Position numbers and translations under genes: made by a program
From: Gaetbulibacter sp. 4G1
GTDB taxonomy: Bacteria; Bacteroidota; Bacteroidia; Flavobacteriales; Flavobacteriaceae
NCBI RefSeq assembly: GCF_002741945.1
Contig: NZ_MDVN01000022.1
Span: 186,001-250,000, forward strand
Reading direction: 5' to 3'
DNA length: 64,000 bases
Shown here: piece after piece, positions 25,973-36,800 of the stretch
How the letters are laid out: each line of letters opens with the position of its first letter
How positions within the stretch are numbered: position 1 is the stretch's first letter
The notes under the pieces: model-generated
Told to the model about the DNA's origin: nothing
What the model saw: only the letters and a program-made list of their open reading frames with translations
The model's database searches: none

Positions 25973-25984
25973 TTATAAAAACAA

Positions 25985-27910
25985 TTAGAAATGATAGCGT
26001 TTAAACGCCTCAATAGCGGCATAATCTGCTAAGCCCAAATCATTGTATTTTTTTGCTGTCAGCCGATTTCTATCTTCAACGCGTACCCAAAATTCTCTTG
26101 AGTCGTCTCCTTGGAACATAACACCATCTTTTTGAGATTGATGGTAAAAAATAGCATGACGCTTTTTAAGCACTTGATCAGGACTCATAGGTACAGCCAT
26201 ATCAATTTGGTAAGGATCCCATTCGTGCCACGCACCACGGTATAACCATACCCAACAATCATTCATATAACTGTTATGTTTTATTTTCTTTAATGCTAAA
26301 AACAAGCTATCTAAACACATCTTATGGGTTCCGTGTGGGTCAGCTAAATCCCCGGCGGCATAAATTTGATGTGGTTTTACATGCTCTATCAAGCTGCACA
26401 TAATATCTATGTCATCGTCAGAAAGGTTATTTTTCTTAACCGTACCTGTTTCGTAAAAAGGTAAATCAAGAAAATGAACTTTAGAATCGTCAACTCCTAA
26501 ATATCGAGTAGCAGCTAGAGATTCACTTCGTCTTATTAATCCTTTAAGTTTTCTAACTTCAATGGAGTCAATATTATTTTCAGTTTTATTTTTTAAGAAT
26601 TTTATAATGTTTTCTGGCTCTGTAGAATTTGAATTTAATGATTTAGATATTTCTGCAAATTTTAAGGCCTCTTCATCTGAAACTGCAATATTCCCAGAAG
26701 TTTGATATGCCACATGTACATCATGACCTTGTTCTACTAGCCGATCTAAAGTTCCTCCCATAGAAATCATATCATCATCAGGATGTGGGCTAAAAATAAT
26801 AACTCTCTTTTTTTCTGGAGTTGCTCTTTCTGGTCTATTTGTATCATCTGCATATGGCTTCCCACCTGGCCAACCAGTAATGGTATGCTGCAACTTATTA
26901 AACATTTTAATATTTAAATTATAAGCAGTTCCATCTTCTGTTAAAAGGCTAGACATTCCGTTATCATTATAATCTTTATCCGTTAACTTTAAAAAAGGTT
27001 TATCTGTTAACTCGCTTAACCAAACAACGGCTTTAAGTTTTAAAGTTTCTGTCCACACACAAGAGGTTACTAACCATGGTGTTTTTACTCTGGTTAGTTC
27101 TGACGAAGCATCACTATCTAATACAAAAGTTGTATTATTATGTTCTTGCAAATAAGTAGCTGGAACTTGAGAGGTAATCTTGCCCTCTATTGTTTTTTTA
27201 AGAATTTTAGCCTTGCTAATTCCCCAGCCTAAGAGCACTATCCTTTTAGCACTCATTACAGTACCAATACCCATAGTTATAGCTTTTCTAGGTACATTAT
27301 CAATACCAAGAAATGCTGGCGCTGCATCTATACGCGTTATATGATCTAATGTTATGCTTCTAGTTCCAGAGTTAAAATGAGAACCTGGTTCATTAAAACC
27401 TATATGTCCTGTTCTACCTATTCCTAAAAGCTGAAAATCTAAGCCTCCAAGGGTTTTAATTTTCATTTCGTAATCTATACAATATTGATATAAATCTTCA
27501 GCACTTACTTTACCGTCTGGAATATTAATGTTTTCGGGTAATATATCAACATGATTAAAAAGGTGCTCATGCATGAAATAAAAATAGCTCTGAATATTAT
27601 TTCTATCCATTGGCAAGTACTCATCCAAATTAAAAGAAACAACATTAGCAAAACTCAATCCTTCTTCTTTATGCATTCTAACCAATTCTTCATAAACTTT
27701 TATTGGTGAAGAACCTGTGGCTAGCCCTAACAAGCAAAGCTGATTTAATGCACTTTTCTCTCGTATTAAATTTGCTATTTCTTGAGCAACAAGAATAGAA
27801 GCTTTATGGGACGACTCAAAAATAACGTTATGGATTTTTTCAAAACGCGTATCTTCAAATTTTCCTGGTTTTTTATAAGAAATGCTATTATTGGCAATAC
27901 TTACTTCCAT
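25985..27910 (-). CDS. nagB: Glucosamine-6-phosphate deaminase fused to a PIG-L deacetylase-like domain
   Basis: 641 aa from the ATG at 27910 (a TTG two codons earlier is possible). Residues about 1-270 are a NagB domain: GLATGSSPIKVYEEL, FNLDEYLPM, LLGIGRTGHIGFNEPGS. It converts glucosamine-6-phosphate to fructose-6-phosphate and ammonia. After a linker, residues about 370-640 are a PIG-L/LmbE domain with the zinc motif FSPHPDDDMISMGGT and ADPHGTHKMC. PIG-L enzymes remove acetyl groups from GlcNAc-type sugars, so the fusion may combine deacetylation and deamination, though activity of the second domain is inference. This two-domain form is known in Bacteroidota. The neighbours are LacI, a lipocalin-like lipoprotein and divergent SusCD genes. 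Confidence 0.9.
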   Translation of the reverse strand: MEVSIANNSISYKKPGKFEDTRFEKIHNVIFESSHKASILVAQEIANLIREKSALNQLCLLGLATGSSPIKVYEELVRMHKEEGLSFANVVSFNLDEYLPMDRNNIQSYFYFMHEHLFNHVDILPENINIPDGKVSAEDLYQYCIDYEMKIKTLGGLDFQLLGIGRTGHIGFNEPGSHFNSGTRSITLDHITRIDAAPAFLGIDNVPRKAITMGIGTVMSAKRIVLLGWGISKAKILKKTIEGKITSQVPATYLQEHNNTTFVLDSDASSELTRVKTPWLVTSCVWTETLKLKAVVWLSELTDKPFLKLTDKDYNDNGMSSLLTEDGTAYNLNIKMFNKLQHTITGWPGGKPYADDTNRPERATPEKKRVIIFSPHPDDDMISMGGTLDRLVEQGHDVHVAYQTSGNIAVSDEEALKFAEISKSLNSNSTEPENIIKFLKNKTENNIDSIEVRKLKGLIRRSESLAATRYLGVDDSKVHFLDLPFYETGTVKKNNLSDDDIDIMCSLIEHVKPHQIYAAGDLADPHGTHKMCLDSLFLALKKIKHNSYMNDCWVWLYRGAWHEWDPYQIDMAVPMSPDQVLKKRHAIFYHQSQKDGVMFQGDDSREFWVRVEDRNRLTAKKYNDLGLADYAAIEAFKRYHF

Positions 27911-28020
27911 TTTCAAACATGATTAGAATTGTTTTTTGACAAAGCAAGCGAAAACTTAGAGTCTCCGCTTGCATTTCTAACTACTCAAAAAACTTTAATT
28001 TAAAAAACAAACACTTAATT

Positions 28021-28101
28021 TAAAGAATGAAAAAAAGTATTATAAATTCATTCTTTACAATAAAGGTATACGGTAAAAATTTAGTGTGTTTACCGCTTTA
28101 T
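28021..28101. repeat. Two tandem stem-loops upstream of the nagB fusion
   Basis: The first is a perfect 11-bp inverted repeat TAAAGAATGAA/TTCATTCTTTA (28021-28031 and 28047-28057). The second starts 2 bases later: ATAAAG...CGGTAAA pairs with TTTACCG...CTTTAT (28060-28101). They lie 111-191 bases before the nagB-fusion ATG. They could form in its leader RNA or mark protein-binding sites. Confidence 0.45.
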
Positions 28102-28453
28102 TTGTAACCAATATACTATTAAAATACCTGCTCTTTTAAATAAAATATACAAACAACATCGTTTTAAAGACAGACAACAATATATTGTGGATAAGCGATT
28201 TGTTTTAATTAAAAATCATACCCTTCTTTGTGAAATCTCATTTTATTTTATACAAAAAAATCAAAAAAACGCAATTCAATATTGTAATCTGTCATTAAAG
28301 TTTTGCATATATCCATTTTGTTTTCACAACATAAATTTTTATATTTATAGTATTGTATCTCATGTAATTATTACATTATTGCTATATTAATTATATCTTT
28401 TTATTAAATTTCGACTACACCATTAATCGCCAATTAATAGTTGTTTGTCATAA

Positions 28454-28465
28454 AAAACGTGTTGT
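28454..28465. promoter_or_regulatory. ACGTGTTGT motif upstream of susC, candidate LacI operator
   Basis: AAAACGTGTTGT here and AATACGTGTTGT upstream of lacI differ at one base. The core AAnACGTnTT is a near-palindrome of the CG-centred kind that LacI-family proteins bind. It lies about 200 bases before the susC ATG. Confidence 0.35.
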
Positions 28466-28664
28466 ATATATATTATTTTTTATATCAACCCTTTAATTAG
28501 ATATTTTGCATATTCTTATACCTTATTAGGTTTAAACACTCTTAAAAATCAATAAATTAACTTAAACTATAAATAAATGACAAAAACAAAAAAACTAAAC
28601 TAAAATCAAACCCTCAAGAACAAATCTTGAAACAATCAAAATTAAAAACTAATTCAAAAAAATT

Positions 28665-31600
28665 ATGATTCAAAAATTACTAAAACTAATGTTTGTGTTT
28701 TGTTTGGTCAGCATGCAGAGTATGCAAGCTCAAAACACTATAACAGGAACTATTACAGACAGCAACACTGGCATTCCTCTGGGAGGTGCTAATGTTATTG
28801 AAAAAGGAACCGCTAATGGTGTATCAACAGATTTTGATGGCAACTATAGCATTACAGTTTCTAGTTCAACTGCCACTTTAGTTATATCTTATATTGGGTA
28901 TACTAATCAAGAAATAGCTGTGAATAATCAATCAACCATTAATATAGCACTTGTAGAAGATGCAAGTCAGTTAGATGAAGTTGTAGTAACTGCCTTAGGT
29001 ATTAAAAGAGAAAGAAAATCTTTAGGATATTCCGTTCAAGAAATTCAAGGTGCTTCTATATCTGAAGCTAGAGAACCTAATATGGTTAATGCCTTATCTG
29101 GTAAGATAACAGGGTTACAAGTTATTAAAAGTAGTAATGGACCAGCAGGTTCTTCTAAAATTGTATTAAGAGGATATAGCTCTCTAACTGGTGATAACCA
29201 GCCATTAATTGTTGTTGATGGAACACCATTAGATAACTTTACAGGATCTTCTGGTGAAGGCTTCTGGAGTCCAACTGCCGATTTAGGTAATGGTTTAGCA
29301 GATATAAATCCAGATGATATCGAATCTCTATCTGTTTTAAAAGGAGCTTCTGCAGCTGCATTATATGGTTCGCGTGCAGGTAATGGTGTTATTTTAATTA
29401 CTACTAAAACAGGTAAATCTAGTAAAGGATTAGGTGTTTCATACTCAGTAACTACTGGGTTTCAAAGTATTTTCTCAGTTCCGGATTTACAGAGTAGTTT
29501 TGGGCAAGGTTCTGTAGGTGTTTATGATGAATATTCTCAATCTAGTTGGGGGCCTAAAATTGAAGGACAAACAGAGACAGGACCTGAACAAGGGTCGGTT
29601 GTTTTTGATAAAGCTTATGATAATATAGGAAACTATTACAAAAATGGGTTTAGTCAAAACCATAGTCTCTCTCTACAAAATTCATCAGACGCAGGTTCTT
29701 TTTATGCCTCAGCTAATTTTCTAGATGATGAAGGTATTTCACCATCAGCTACATTAGAACGTTTAAATTTAACAGCAAGAGGAGTATCTAAGTTTGGAAA
29801 TGACAAAAAATGGACTGCGGATACAAAAGTGCAATATAATAGGACTACGGCTAATAACAGACCAAGAACTGGTTTTGGTGCTTTAAGTCAATATCAAACC
29901 ATAATCAATTTCCCGAGATCACGTGATATTGAGCAATATTCTGCAGGTGTAGATGAGTTTGGAAATCAAATATGGTTTGACCCTAACTCTAATCAAATTA
30001 ACCCTTACTGGGCTAATCAAAGACGTTTAAGTTCAGATTCAAGAGATCGTTTTATAATTAACGCGACTTTAAAACATCAGTTTAACGATTGGTTAAGTGC
30101 AGAAATTAGAGGAGGAGCAGATTTATATACCACAAATACTGAATCTAAAGTATTTGCCGGTACTTCAAGTACGTCTTCTTATGGTTTAGGAAAAAATACT
30201 TTTATTGAGCAAAACTATAGTGCTTTAATAGCTGCTGCTAAAGACAATATTTTTGGAAAAATAGGAGGATCTATTACTTTAGGAGGTAACTTAATGTCTA
30301 CAGAAAGAAGTAGCATAAGTAGTAATTCAGGAGAATTACTTGTTCCTAATCTATTTAGTTTAAATAATGGAGTAAATCCTGCAAGTGTTTCTCAAGGGTT
30401 TAGCAACAAAAAAATAAACTCAGCCTATGGTCTTTTACAAATCAACTATGATGGTTATTTATTTTTAGATATAACTGGTCGTAATGATTGGTCATCAGCT
30501 CTAAGTGAAGCTAATAGATCATTTTTCTACTCATCTGTAAATACATCACTTGTTATTTCTGATATGATAACAAAAAATGGTGGTGACTTACCAAGTTGGT
30601 TCACTTTTGGTAAAATAAGAGGATCTTATGCTGAAGTAGGTAATGATTTGAGTCCTTTTTCATTATACAACGCATTTACTATAGGTAATGATGCTAACGG
30701 AAATACAACAGCCGGTACAAACAGCGTATTAAGAAACCCAGATATTGTAAATGAGTTGATTAAATCTGTTGAGGTTGGTTTAGAAGCGCGCTTTTTAAAC
30801 AATAGAATAGGATTAGATGTTACTTGGTATAAGCAAAATGCAACAAATCAGATAATAAACCTTCCTTTAGATCCTTTTAGCGGATTTAATTCTAAGTTGA
30901 TAAATGCTGGTGATATTCAAAACACTGGTGTTGAGTTAACTTTAAAAACCAGAATTTTGGATAACCCAGATGGATTATCTTGGGACATGGATGTTAATTA
31001 CTCAACAAACAAGAATACTATTGAAGAGTTGGCTGACGATGTTACAGAATATAGCTTAGGTGGGTTTGACAACTTTAATATTAGAGCCGATGTAGGTGGA
31101 GATTATGGTGTAATAGTAGGTTCTAAGTTTAGAAGAGTTGAAGATGAATCAAGCCAATTTTTTGGAAGAATTTTAGTTGATGCTGATGGACTACCACTAG
31201 CTTCAACAGACAAACATGTTTTAGGTTCTCAACAACCTGATGCTTTATTAGGTATTACAAATATGTTTACATACAAAAACTTTTCTTTTAGCTTCCTATT
31301 TAATGCTAGCATTGGAGGTGAAATTTTCTCTGGTACAAATCATGCGCTACAAAGATCTGGTTTAGCAGCTGTTACAGCACTTAACGGAGAAAGAGCTGAT
31401 ATTGTATTTAATGGTGTTGTAGATGACGGCGCTGGAAATTTAAGTGAAAATACCACTGGAGCTACACCTCAAAACTACTGGGCAGCTATTACAGGCCGTT
31501 CTGGAAACTTGGGTATTAATGAAGCTAATGTGTATGATGCAACACACGTAAGGTTAAGAAACGTAAATTTAACCTATACATTTGATAAAGCATTTATAGA

Positions 31601-31784
31601 TCGAACACCTTTTCAAGGGTTATCTGTTGGAGTTTCAGCCAACAATGTATGGTTAATTACAGAACATTTAAATGGTGTAGACCCTGAGGCAGTTAATGCT
31701 ACACGATCTAATGCTACTGGTTTTGAAAACTTAGCACCACCAACCACAAGAACTGTATTCTTAAATATAGCCGCTAAATTTTAA
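28665..31784 (+). CDS. SusC/RagA-type TonB-dependent outer-membrane transporter (locus 1)
   Basis: 1039 aa. Signal peptide ending MQAQ (about 1-23), a carboxypeptidase-regulatory-like domain (about 26-105: GTITDSNTGIPLGGANVIEKG), a TonB box region (LDEVVVTALGIKRE), a plug with VVDGTPLD and DIESLSVLKGASAAALYGSRAGNGVILITTK, and a 22-strand barrel ending in NIAAKF. It imports oligosaccharides through the outer membrane with its SusD partner, which starts 12 bases downstream. It has no STN domain, so it is not expected to signal to a sigma/anti-sigma pair, unlike the SusC of the second locus. Confidence 0.95.
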   Translation: MIQKLLKLMFVFCLVSMQSMQAQNTITGTITDSNTGIPLGGANVIEKGTANGVSTDFDGNYSITVSSSTATLVISYIGYTNQEIAVNNQSTINIALVEDASQLDEVVVTALGIKRERKSLGYSVQEIQGASISEAREPNMVNALSGKITGLQVIKSSNGPAGSSKIVLRGYSSLTGDNQPLIVVDGTPLDNFTGSSGEGFWSPTADLGNGLADINPDDIESLSVLKGASAAALYGSRAGNGVILITTKTGKSSKGLGVSYSVTTGFQSIFSVPDLQSSFGQGSVGVYDEYSQSSWGPKIEGQTETGPEQGSVVFDKAYDNIGNYYKNGFSQNHSLSLQNSSDAGSFYASANFLDDEGISPSATLERLNLTARGVSKFGNDKKWTADTKVQYNRTTANNRPRTGFGALSQYQTIINFPRSRDIEQYSAGVDEFGNQIWFDPNSNQINPYWANQRRLSSDSRDRFIINATLKHQFNDWLSAEIRGGADLYTTNTESKVFAGTSSTSSYGLGKNTFIEQNYSALIAAAKDNIFGKIGGSITLGGNLMSTERSSISSNSGELLVPNLFSLNNGVNPASVSQGFSNKKINSAYGLLQINYDGYLFLDITGRNDWSSALSEANRSFFYSSVNTSLVISDMITKNGGDLPSWFTFGKIRGSYAEVGNDLSPFSLYNAFTIGNDANGNTTAGTNSVLRNPDIVNELIKSVEVGLEARFLNNRIGLDVTWYKQNATNQIINLPLDPFSGFNSKLINAGDIQNTGVELTLKTRILDNPDGLSWDMDVNYSTNKNTIEELADDVTEYSLGGFDNFNIRADVGGDYGVIVGSKFRRVEDESSQFFGRILVDADGLPLASTDKHVLGSQQPDALLGITNMFTYKNFSFSFLFNASIGGEIFSGTNHALQRSGLAAVTALNGERADIVFNGVVDDGAGNLSENTTGATPQNYWAAITGRSGNLGINEANVYDATHVRLRNVNLTYTFDKAFIDRTPFQGLSVGVSANNVWLITEHLNGVDPEAVNATRSNATGFENLAPPTTRTVFLNIAAKF

Positions 31785-31796
31785 AAAAGAAAAATT

Positions 31797-33710
31797 ATGA
31801 AAAAAGTATTAAGTAAAACACTGGCACTATTTTGTGCCACACTATTGATTTTTTCTTGTAGTGATTTTGAAGAAATCAATAAAGATCCCTTGGCTGCGAC
31901 AGCAGAGCAAGTAGAAGTAGAGTTTTTTATTAACAATTCTATTCAAGCAGCACAGCAAAATCCACACATTGCTGAACGTGTATTTGTGTTATATTGGAAA
32001 GATGCTTCGAGAACCTCTAGATTAGGAGTTCTATCTCAAGGTCGTTCAAACGATGGATGGACTAACGACTATTTTAACGGATATATCTCTAAATGGTTAC
32101 TTAACATTACAACTGCGGTTACGGTAGCAGAAGAAAAAATTGCTACAGGAAACGTTAAGGAATATACTGAGAATGTATTACAAATTGCAAGAATTTGGAG
32201 AGTCTATATTATGAGTGAAATGACTGATGGTTTTGGTCCAATTCCTATAAATGGATTCCAAGGAGAAAACCCTGAGTATAATAGCGTAGAAGATGTTTAC
32301 ATGTTTATGCTAGCAGAATTAAAAGATGCTGTTAGCAAAATAGATGAGACCAACACATTTAAACCAGATGCAGATTTAGATCCAGCTTTTGGATATGATT
32401 ATGCAAAATGGAAAAAGTACGGTAACTCTATGAGAATGCGTTTAGCGATGCGTTTATCAGAAGTTGCTCCTTCTGTTGCTCAACAACATTTTGAAGAAGC
32501 AGCTAATAGCGGACAAATTATTGCTACATCTGACGATGATATGAGAATTACTGAAGGTGGTGGCTGGAATAACTATACAAATGTACAGTCTAGACAATGG
32601 AATAGCCATTATATGACTGCAGCTTATAGAAATGTAGTTGTAGGATTAGGTAGTGTAACATCTGTTGACCAATTACCAGTTGAAGATCAAATTAACATTA
32701 AACCTGCAAATTATATGGGATTAAAGTTTGATGATCACTTTACACAACTTACTAACGATCCTGCAAAAGGATTCTGGTTTGATGGTTTACCAAACACAAT
32801 CGACCCTAGAGCTTATAAAACATTCCCAATTCCTGGAAACCTTGATGATTCTAATTATAGCAATTTCCCAACTTGGAGTAGTGCTCATACACAATCTGAA
32901 AGAGATTTATTAGATGATGCCGGAGATGTTTTAATGACTTTAGATGGTGCTTACACCTATAATGCATTTGCAGCTGGAGATTGGGGAGATGTAGGGGCGA
33001 AAAACCAATTACGTTCAACTGGATCTTACCCTCGTTTAGGTCTTGATTTTAGAGGTGGAGGAAAGTTTACTGAGCGTGTATTTTTCCCATCTTGGGAAAC
33101 ACATTTCTTAATAGCTGAAGGTGCTGCGAGAGGCTGGAATACTCCTATAAGTGGAAAAGTTGCTTACGAAACTGGAATTGCAGAGAGTTTTGCATATTAT
33201 GGTACTTCAGATCATTTAGCTACTTATATAGCTTCTGAAGAATACAATAATGCTGGAACATCAGTAAGCTGGGATCATACAACAGAGCCACCAGCAAGTG
33301 TAACTATGGATTATATTGATGGTTATACAAATGCTGCTGGAACAGTGGAATATACATATCCAGTAAATACTATTTACGAAGGAGGTAATGTTAGAAATGA
33401 CCTTCTGAATAAAATTATTACACAAAAATTTATAGCATCAAATTCGTGGTTGCCACTTGAAATATGGAATGATCATAGAAGATTAGGTTTACCATTCTTT
33501 GAAAATCCTGCGGTTGAAAATCCACTTCCAGACTTACCACAATTAACGGCTGGAAATGTAATGACAAACCAAGTAAATTTCTTTGGACAACGTATGAAGT
33601 ACCCTTCATCATTTGAAAATAATATCCCAGTAGGACATGCTCAAGCTGTAGATTTATTAGGAGGACCAGATACTGTACATACACCATTATGGTGGGCTAA
33701 ACAAAATTAA
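31797..33710 (+). CDS. SusD/RagB-type nutrient-binding outer-membrane lipoprotein (SusD-like_2 type)
   Basis: 637 aa. Lipobox LIFSC with C21, followed by SDFEEINKDPLAATAEQ, the opening of the SusD-like_2 (PF12771) branch. Internal landmarks include RIWRVYIMSEMTDGFGPIPI, YGNSMRMRLAMRLSEVAP and, near the C-terminus, LEIWNDHRRLGLPFF. It sits on the cell surface over its SusC partner and binds glycan. A strong terminator follows at 33750-33781, so the downstream FG-GAP gene is read separately or by read-through. Confidence 0.95.
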   Translation: MKKVLSKTLALFCATLLIFSCSDFEEINKDPLAATAEQVEVEFFINNSIQAAQQNPHIAERVFVLYWKDASRTSRLGVLSQGRSNDGWTNDYFNGYISKWLLNITTAVTVAEEKIATGNVKEYTENVLQIARIWRVYIMSEMTDGFGPIPINGFQGENPEYNSVEDVYMFMLAELKDAVSKIDETNTFKPDADLDPAFGYDYAKWKKYGNSMRMRLAMRLSEVAPSVAQQHFEEAANSGQIIATSDDDMRITEGGGWNNYTNVQSRQWNSHYMTAAYRNVVVGLGSVTSVDQLPVEDQINIKPANYMGLKFDDHFTQLTNDPAKGFWFDGLPNTIDPRAYKTFPIPGNLDDSNYSNFPTWSSAHTQSERDLLDDAGDVLMTLDGAYTYNAFAAGDWGDVGAKNQLRSTGSYPRLGLDFRGGGKFTERVFFPSWETHFLIAEGAARGWNTPISGKVAYETGIAESFAYYGTSDHLATYIASEEYNNAGTSVSWDHTTEPPASVTMDYIDGYTNAAGTVEYTYPVNTIYEGGNVRNDLLNKIITQKFIASNSWLPLEIWNDHRRLGLPFFENPAVENPLPDLPQLTAGNVMTNQVNFFGQRMKYPSSFENNIPVGHAQAVDLLGGPDTVHTPLWWAKQN

Positions 33711-33749
33711 GCCAATATTATACTATTATAAATAATATTTTATGATTGT

Positions 33750-33781
33750 AATAAGGGAGAATCTATAGATTCTCCCTTATT
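33750..33781 (+). terminator. Rho-independent terminator after susD (locus 1)
   Basis: A perfect 32-base palindrome with 16-base arms (AATAAGGGAGAATCTA and its complement), followed by TTATTTTTAT. It lies 39 bases after the susD stop. As in other sus-type loci it may give high susCD and lower downstream expression. Confidence 0.8.
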
Positions 33782-33819
33782 TATTTTTATATTTATCATT
33801 CATTACAAAAAGTGCTATT

Positions 33820-36800
33820 TTGAAAAAAATTATTATCTATATAACCCTACTATTTTTACTTGTTAATTGCAATCAAAATAAAGAATACAAAACTATAAAG
33901 GCAATTAAAAATAAGCCTTCAAATGACACTACGTTATTTACTTTAGTTTCAAACAAAAAAACAACTTTCACTTTTCAGAATAACGTAGAAGAAACTCCAG
34001 ATTTGAACTTTTTAAATTTTGGAAACATATACAATGGTGGTGGTGTGGCTACTGCGGACTTTAATAATGATGGTTTAGTGGATGTGTTTTTTGTAGCCAA
34101 TCAAAATTCAAATAAACTCTATTTAAACGAAGGTGATTTTAAATTTAAAGATATTACTGAAACATCTGGATTAGAAGATGCCAAAGGATGGTCAACTGGT
34201 GTTTCTGTAGTCGATATTAATAATGATGGCTGGTTAGATATTTACATCTGTAAATCTGGAAGTCGCAACGCTTACTCGTCAAGAGAAAATAAACTGTTTA
34301 TTAATCAAAAAAATAACACATTTATAGACAAAGCCAAAGAATGGAAAATTAATAACCCCGGATTTAGTACACAATCTTATTTTTTTGATTTTGATAAGGA
34401 TGGTGATTTAGATATGTATCTCGTAAGTCACAGGCCCGATTTTGAAAACACAGGCAAACTTGATATGCGTATAGAAAGGGATTATTCAAGGTTCAGTTCA
34501 GATATATTATATAGAAATGATGGTGCTTATTTTACCGAGATTACTCACCCTGCGGGGATGGTCAATAAAACTTGGGGTTTAAGTGCTTCAATAGGTGATT
34601 TTAATAATGATGGTTGGCCAGATGTTTATGTATGTAATGATTTTTTAACTCCAGATATGCTTTATATAAATAATAAAAATGGCACGTTTACTAATGAAAT
34701 TTTAGATAGAATAAAGCACATTTCTTTCAGTAGTATGGGGTCTGATTATGCCGATTTAAATAATGATTTGCTTCCAGATTTATTCGTTCTAGAAATGGCT
34801 TCTGAAGATCATGTACGAAGCAAACAAAACATGGCCACAATGAGCACCGAAAATTTCAACGGTTTAGTTAAAAATAATTACCACCATCAATACATGGTAA
34901 ATACTTTACAATTAAACAGAGGAAATGGAAAGTATAGCGAAATGGCTCAAATTAGTGGCTTAGCAAAGACAGATTGGAGTTGGGCACCCTTAATCGCTGA
35001 CTTTGATAACGATGGACTTAAAGATATATTTGTTACAAACGGCATTCTAAAAGACATGGCTAATCAAGATTTTAGAACCGAATTAGATAAACGCTTTTCA
35101 GAAAAAAAACAACCTAGCTTTAAAGAAATAACAGCCTTACAACCTTCTACAAAGCTTGGCAATTATGTGTTTAAAAACGAAGGCAACCTAAATTTTACTA
35201 AAAGTGCTAAAGCATGGGGATTATCCGAAAAAACCCAATCAAATGGCTCTGCTTATGCCGATTTTGATAACGATGGCGATTTAGATTTGGTTATAAACAA
35301 CATCAACGATACACCACTACTCTATCAAAATAATGACACTAATAATTTTATTCAAATTAAATTAAATGGTGGCGACAAAAACAAATTTGCAATCGGTTCT
35401 AAAATTACCATAACCGTAAATACCGCAAAGCAATATCAAGAATTATATACGAGTAGAGGTTTTATTTCTTCAGTACAAAATGTAGTTAATTTTGGTATTG
35501 GTGATGCAACAATTATTGATGAAATTTTAATTGAATGGCCAAATCAAAAACACACTAAACTAACCGACGTTGATGCTAATCAAATCATTTCTGTAAATCA
35601 GGAAAATGCAATTCAACTAGAAAACAAAAATAAAGAGACGCCTAAAACACTATTGAAAAACAATGACCCAACCGAACAAGGTATAACTTACAAGCATAAT
35701 GAAAATGAATTTGATGACTATAAAAAGCAAATTTTACTACCACACAGTCAATCAACCAATGGCCCTTTTATAGATAAATCTGACATAAATGGAGATGGGC
35801 TAGAAGATTTTTTTATAGGTGGTGCCAAAGACCAAAGCGGAGAGTTATATATTCAAAATAAAAACGGGAATTTTATCAAACAAAGCACAAAAACTTGGCA
35901 AGAAGACAAACAATATGAAGATTTAGGGGTGCTGTTTTTAGATATTGATAATGATGATGATGATGATTTATATGTTGTAAGTGGTGGTGCAGAATTCGAA
36001 GAGAACAGTAGTTTTTATCAAGACAGAATTTATCTAAATGATGGTAAAGGAAACTTTAGCAAAGGAAAAAACATACTCCCAAAGATTAATTCAAGTGGAC
36101 AGTCCATCAAAGCTTCAGATATTGACAATGATGGCGATTTAGATTTATTTGTTGGCGGTAGAATTATTCCAAACAAATACCCTTACGCACCAGAATCAAT
36201 CATATTAATAAATGAAAATGGTAAATTCTATAATAGAACTGAAACCATAGCTCCAGAAATTAAAAATATTGGTTTGGTTACAGATGCTGTATTTTCAGAT
36301 TACGACAATGATAATGATATGGACTTAATTGTAGTTGGTGAATGGATGCCAATAACAGTATTTGAAAACGACAATGGTGTTCTTAAAATCGCGAAAAACG
36401 AAACTCTTAATAATACTGAAGGGCTTTGGTTTAGCATTGAAAGCATGGATATTGACAATGATGGAGACATGGATTACTTTGTTGGTAATTTAGGGTTAAA
36501 TACAAAATATAAAGCTAGTGTAAAAAAGCCTTTTCATGTGTTTTGTGATGATTTTGACAATTCAGGAACATATGATATTGTTTTAACTTCAAACTACAAA
36601 GGCACATTAGTCCCTTCAAGAGGAAGAGAATGCTCTTCGCAGCAAATGCCTTTTATTAAGGATAAGTTTCCAACGTTTAGTGAGTTTGCAGAAGCTACTC
36701 TAGAAGATATTTATGGTAAAGAAGCTTTATCTAAAGCACTCCATCTTAAAGCTCACATGCTAAATAGTATATTTTTAGAAAATGATGGTAAGGGTAATTT

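Larger units (their letters stand above)
27911..28664. other. 754-base divergent intergenic region between nagB fusion and susC
   Basis: No convincing gene; a frame of 67 codons at 28187-28390 has no start context or recognisable product. The region holds two stem-loops (28021-28101), a palindrome ATGTAATTATTACAT at 28362-28376, the ACGTGTTGT motif shared with the lacI upstream region at 28457-28465, and a long A-rich leader before the susC ATG. It probably carries the promoters and operators for both directions. Confidence 0.6.

Noticed and set aside
28187-28390. 67-codon open frame in the long intergenic region upstream of susC
   Set aside because: AT-rich, Phe/Tyr/His-heavy translation without domain or signal logic, and it overlaps regulatory-looking palindromes; best explained as chance.
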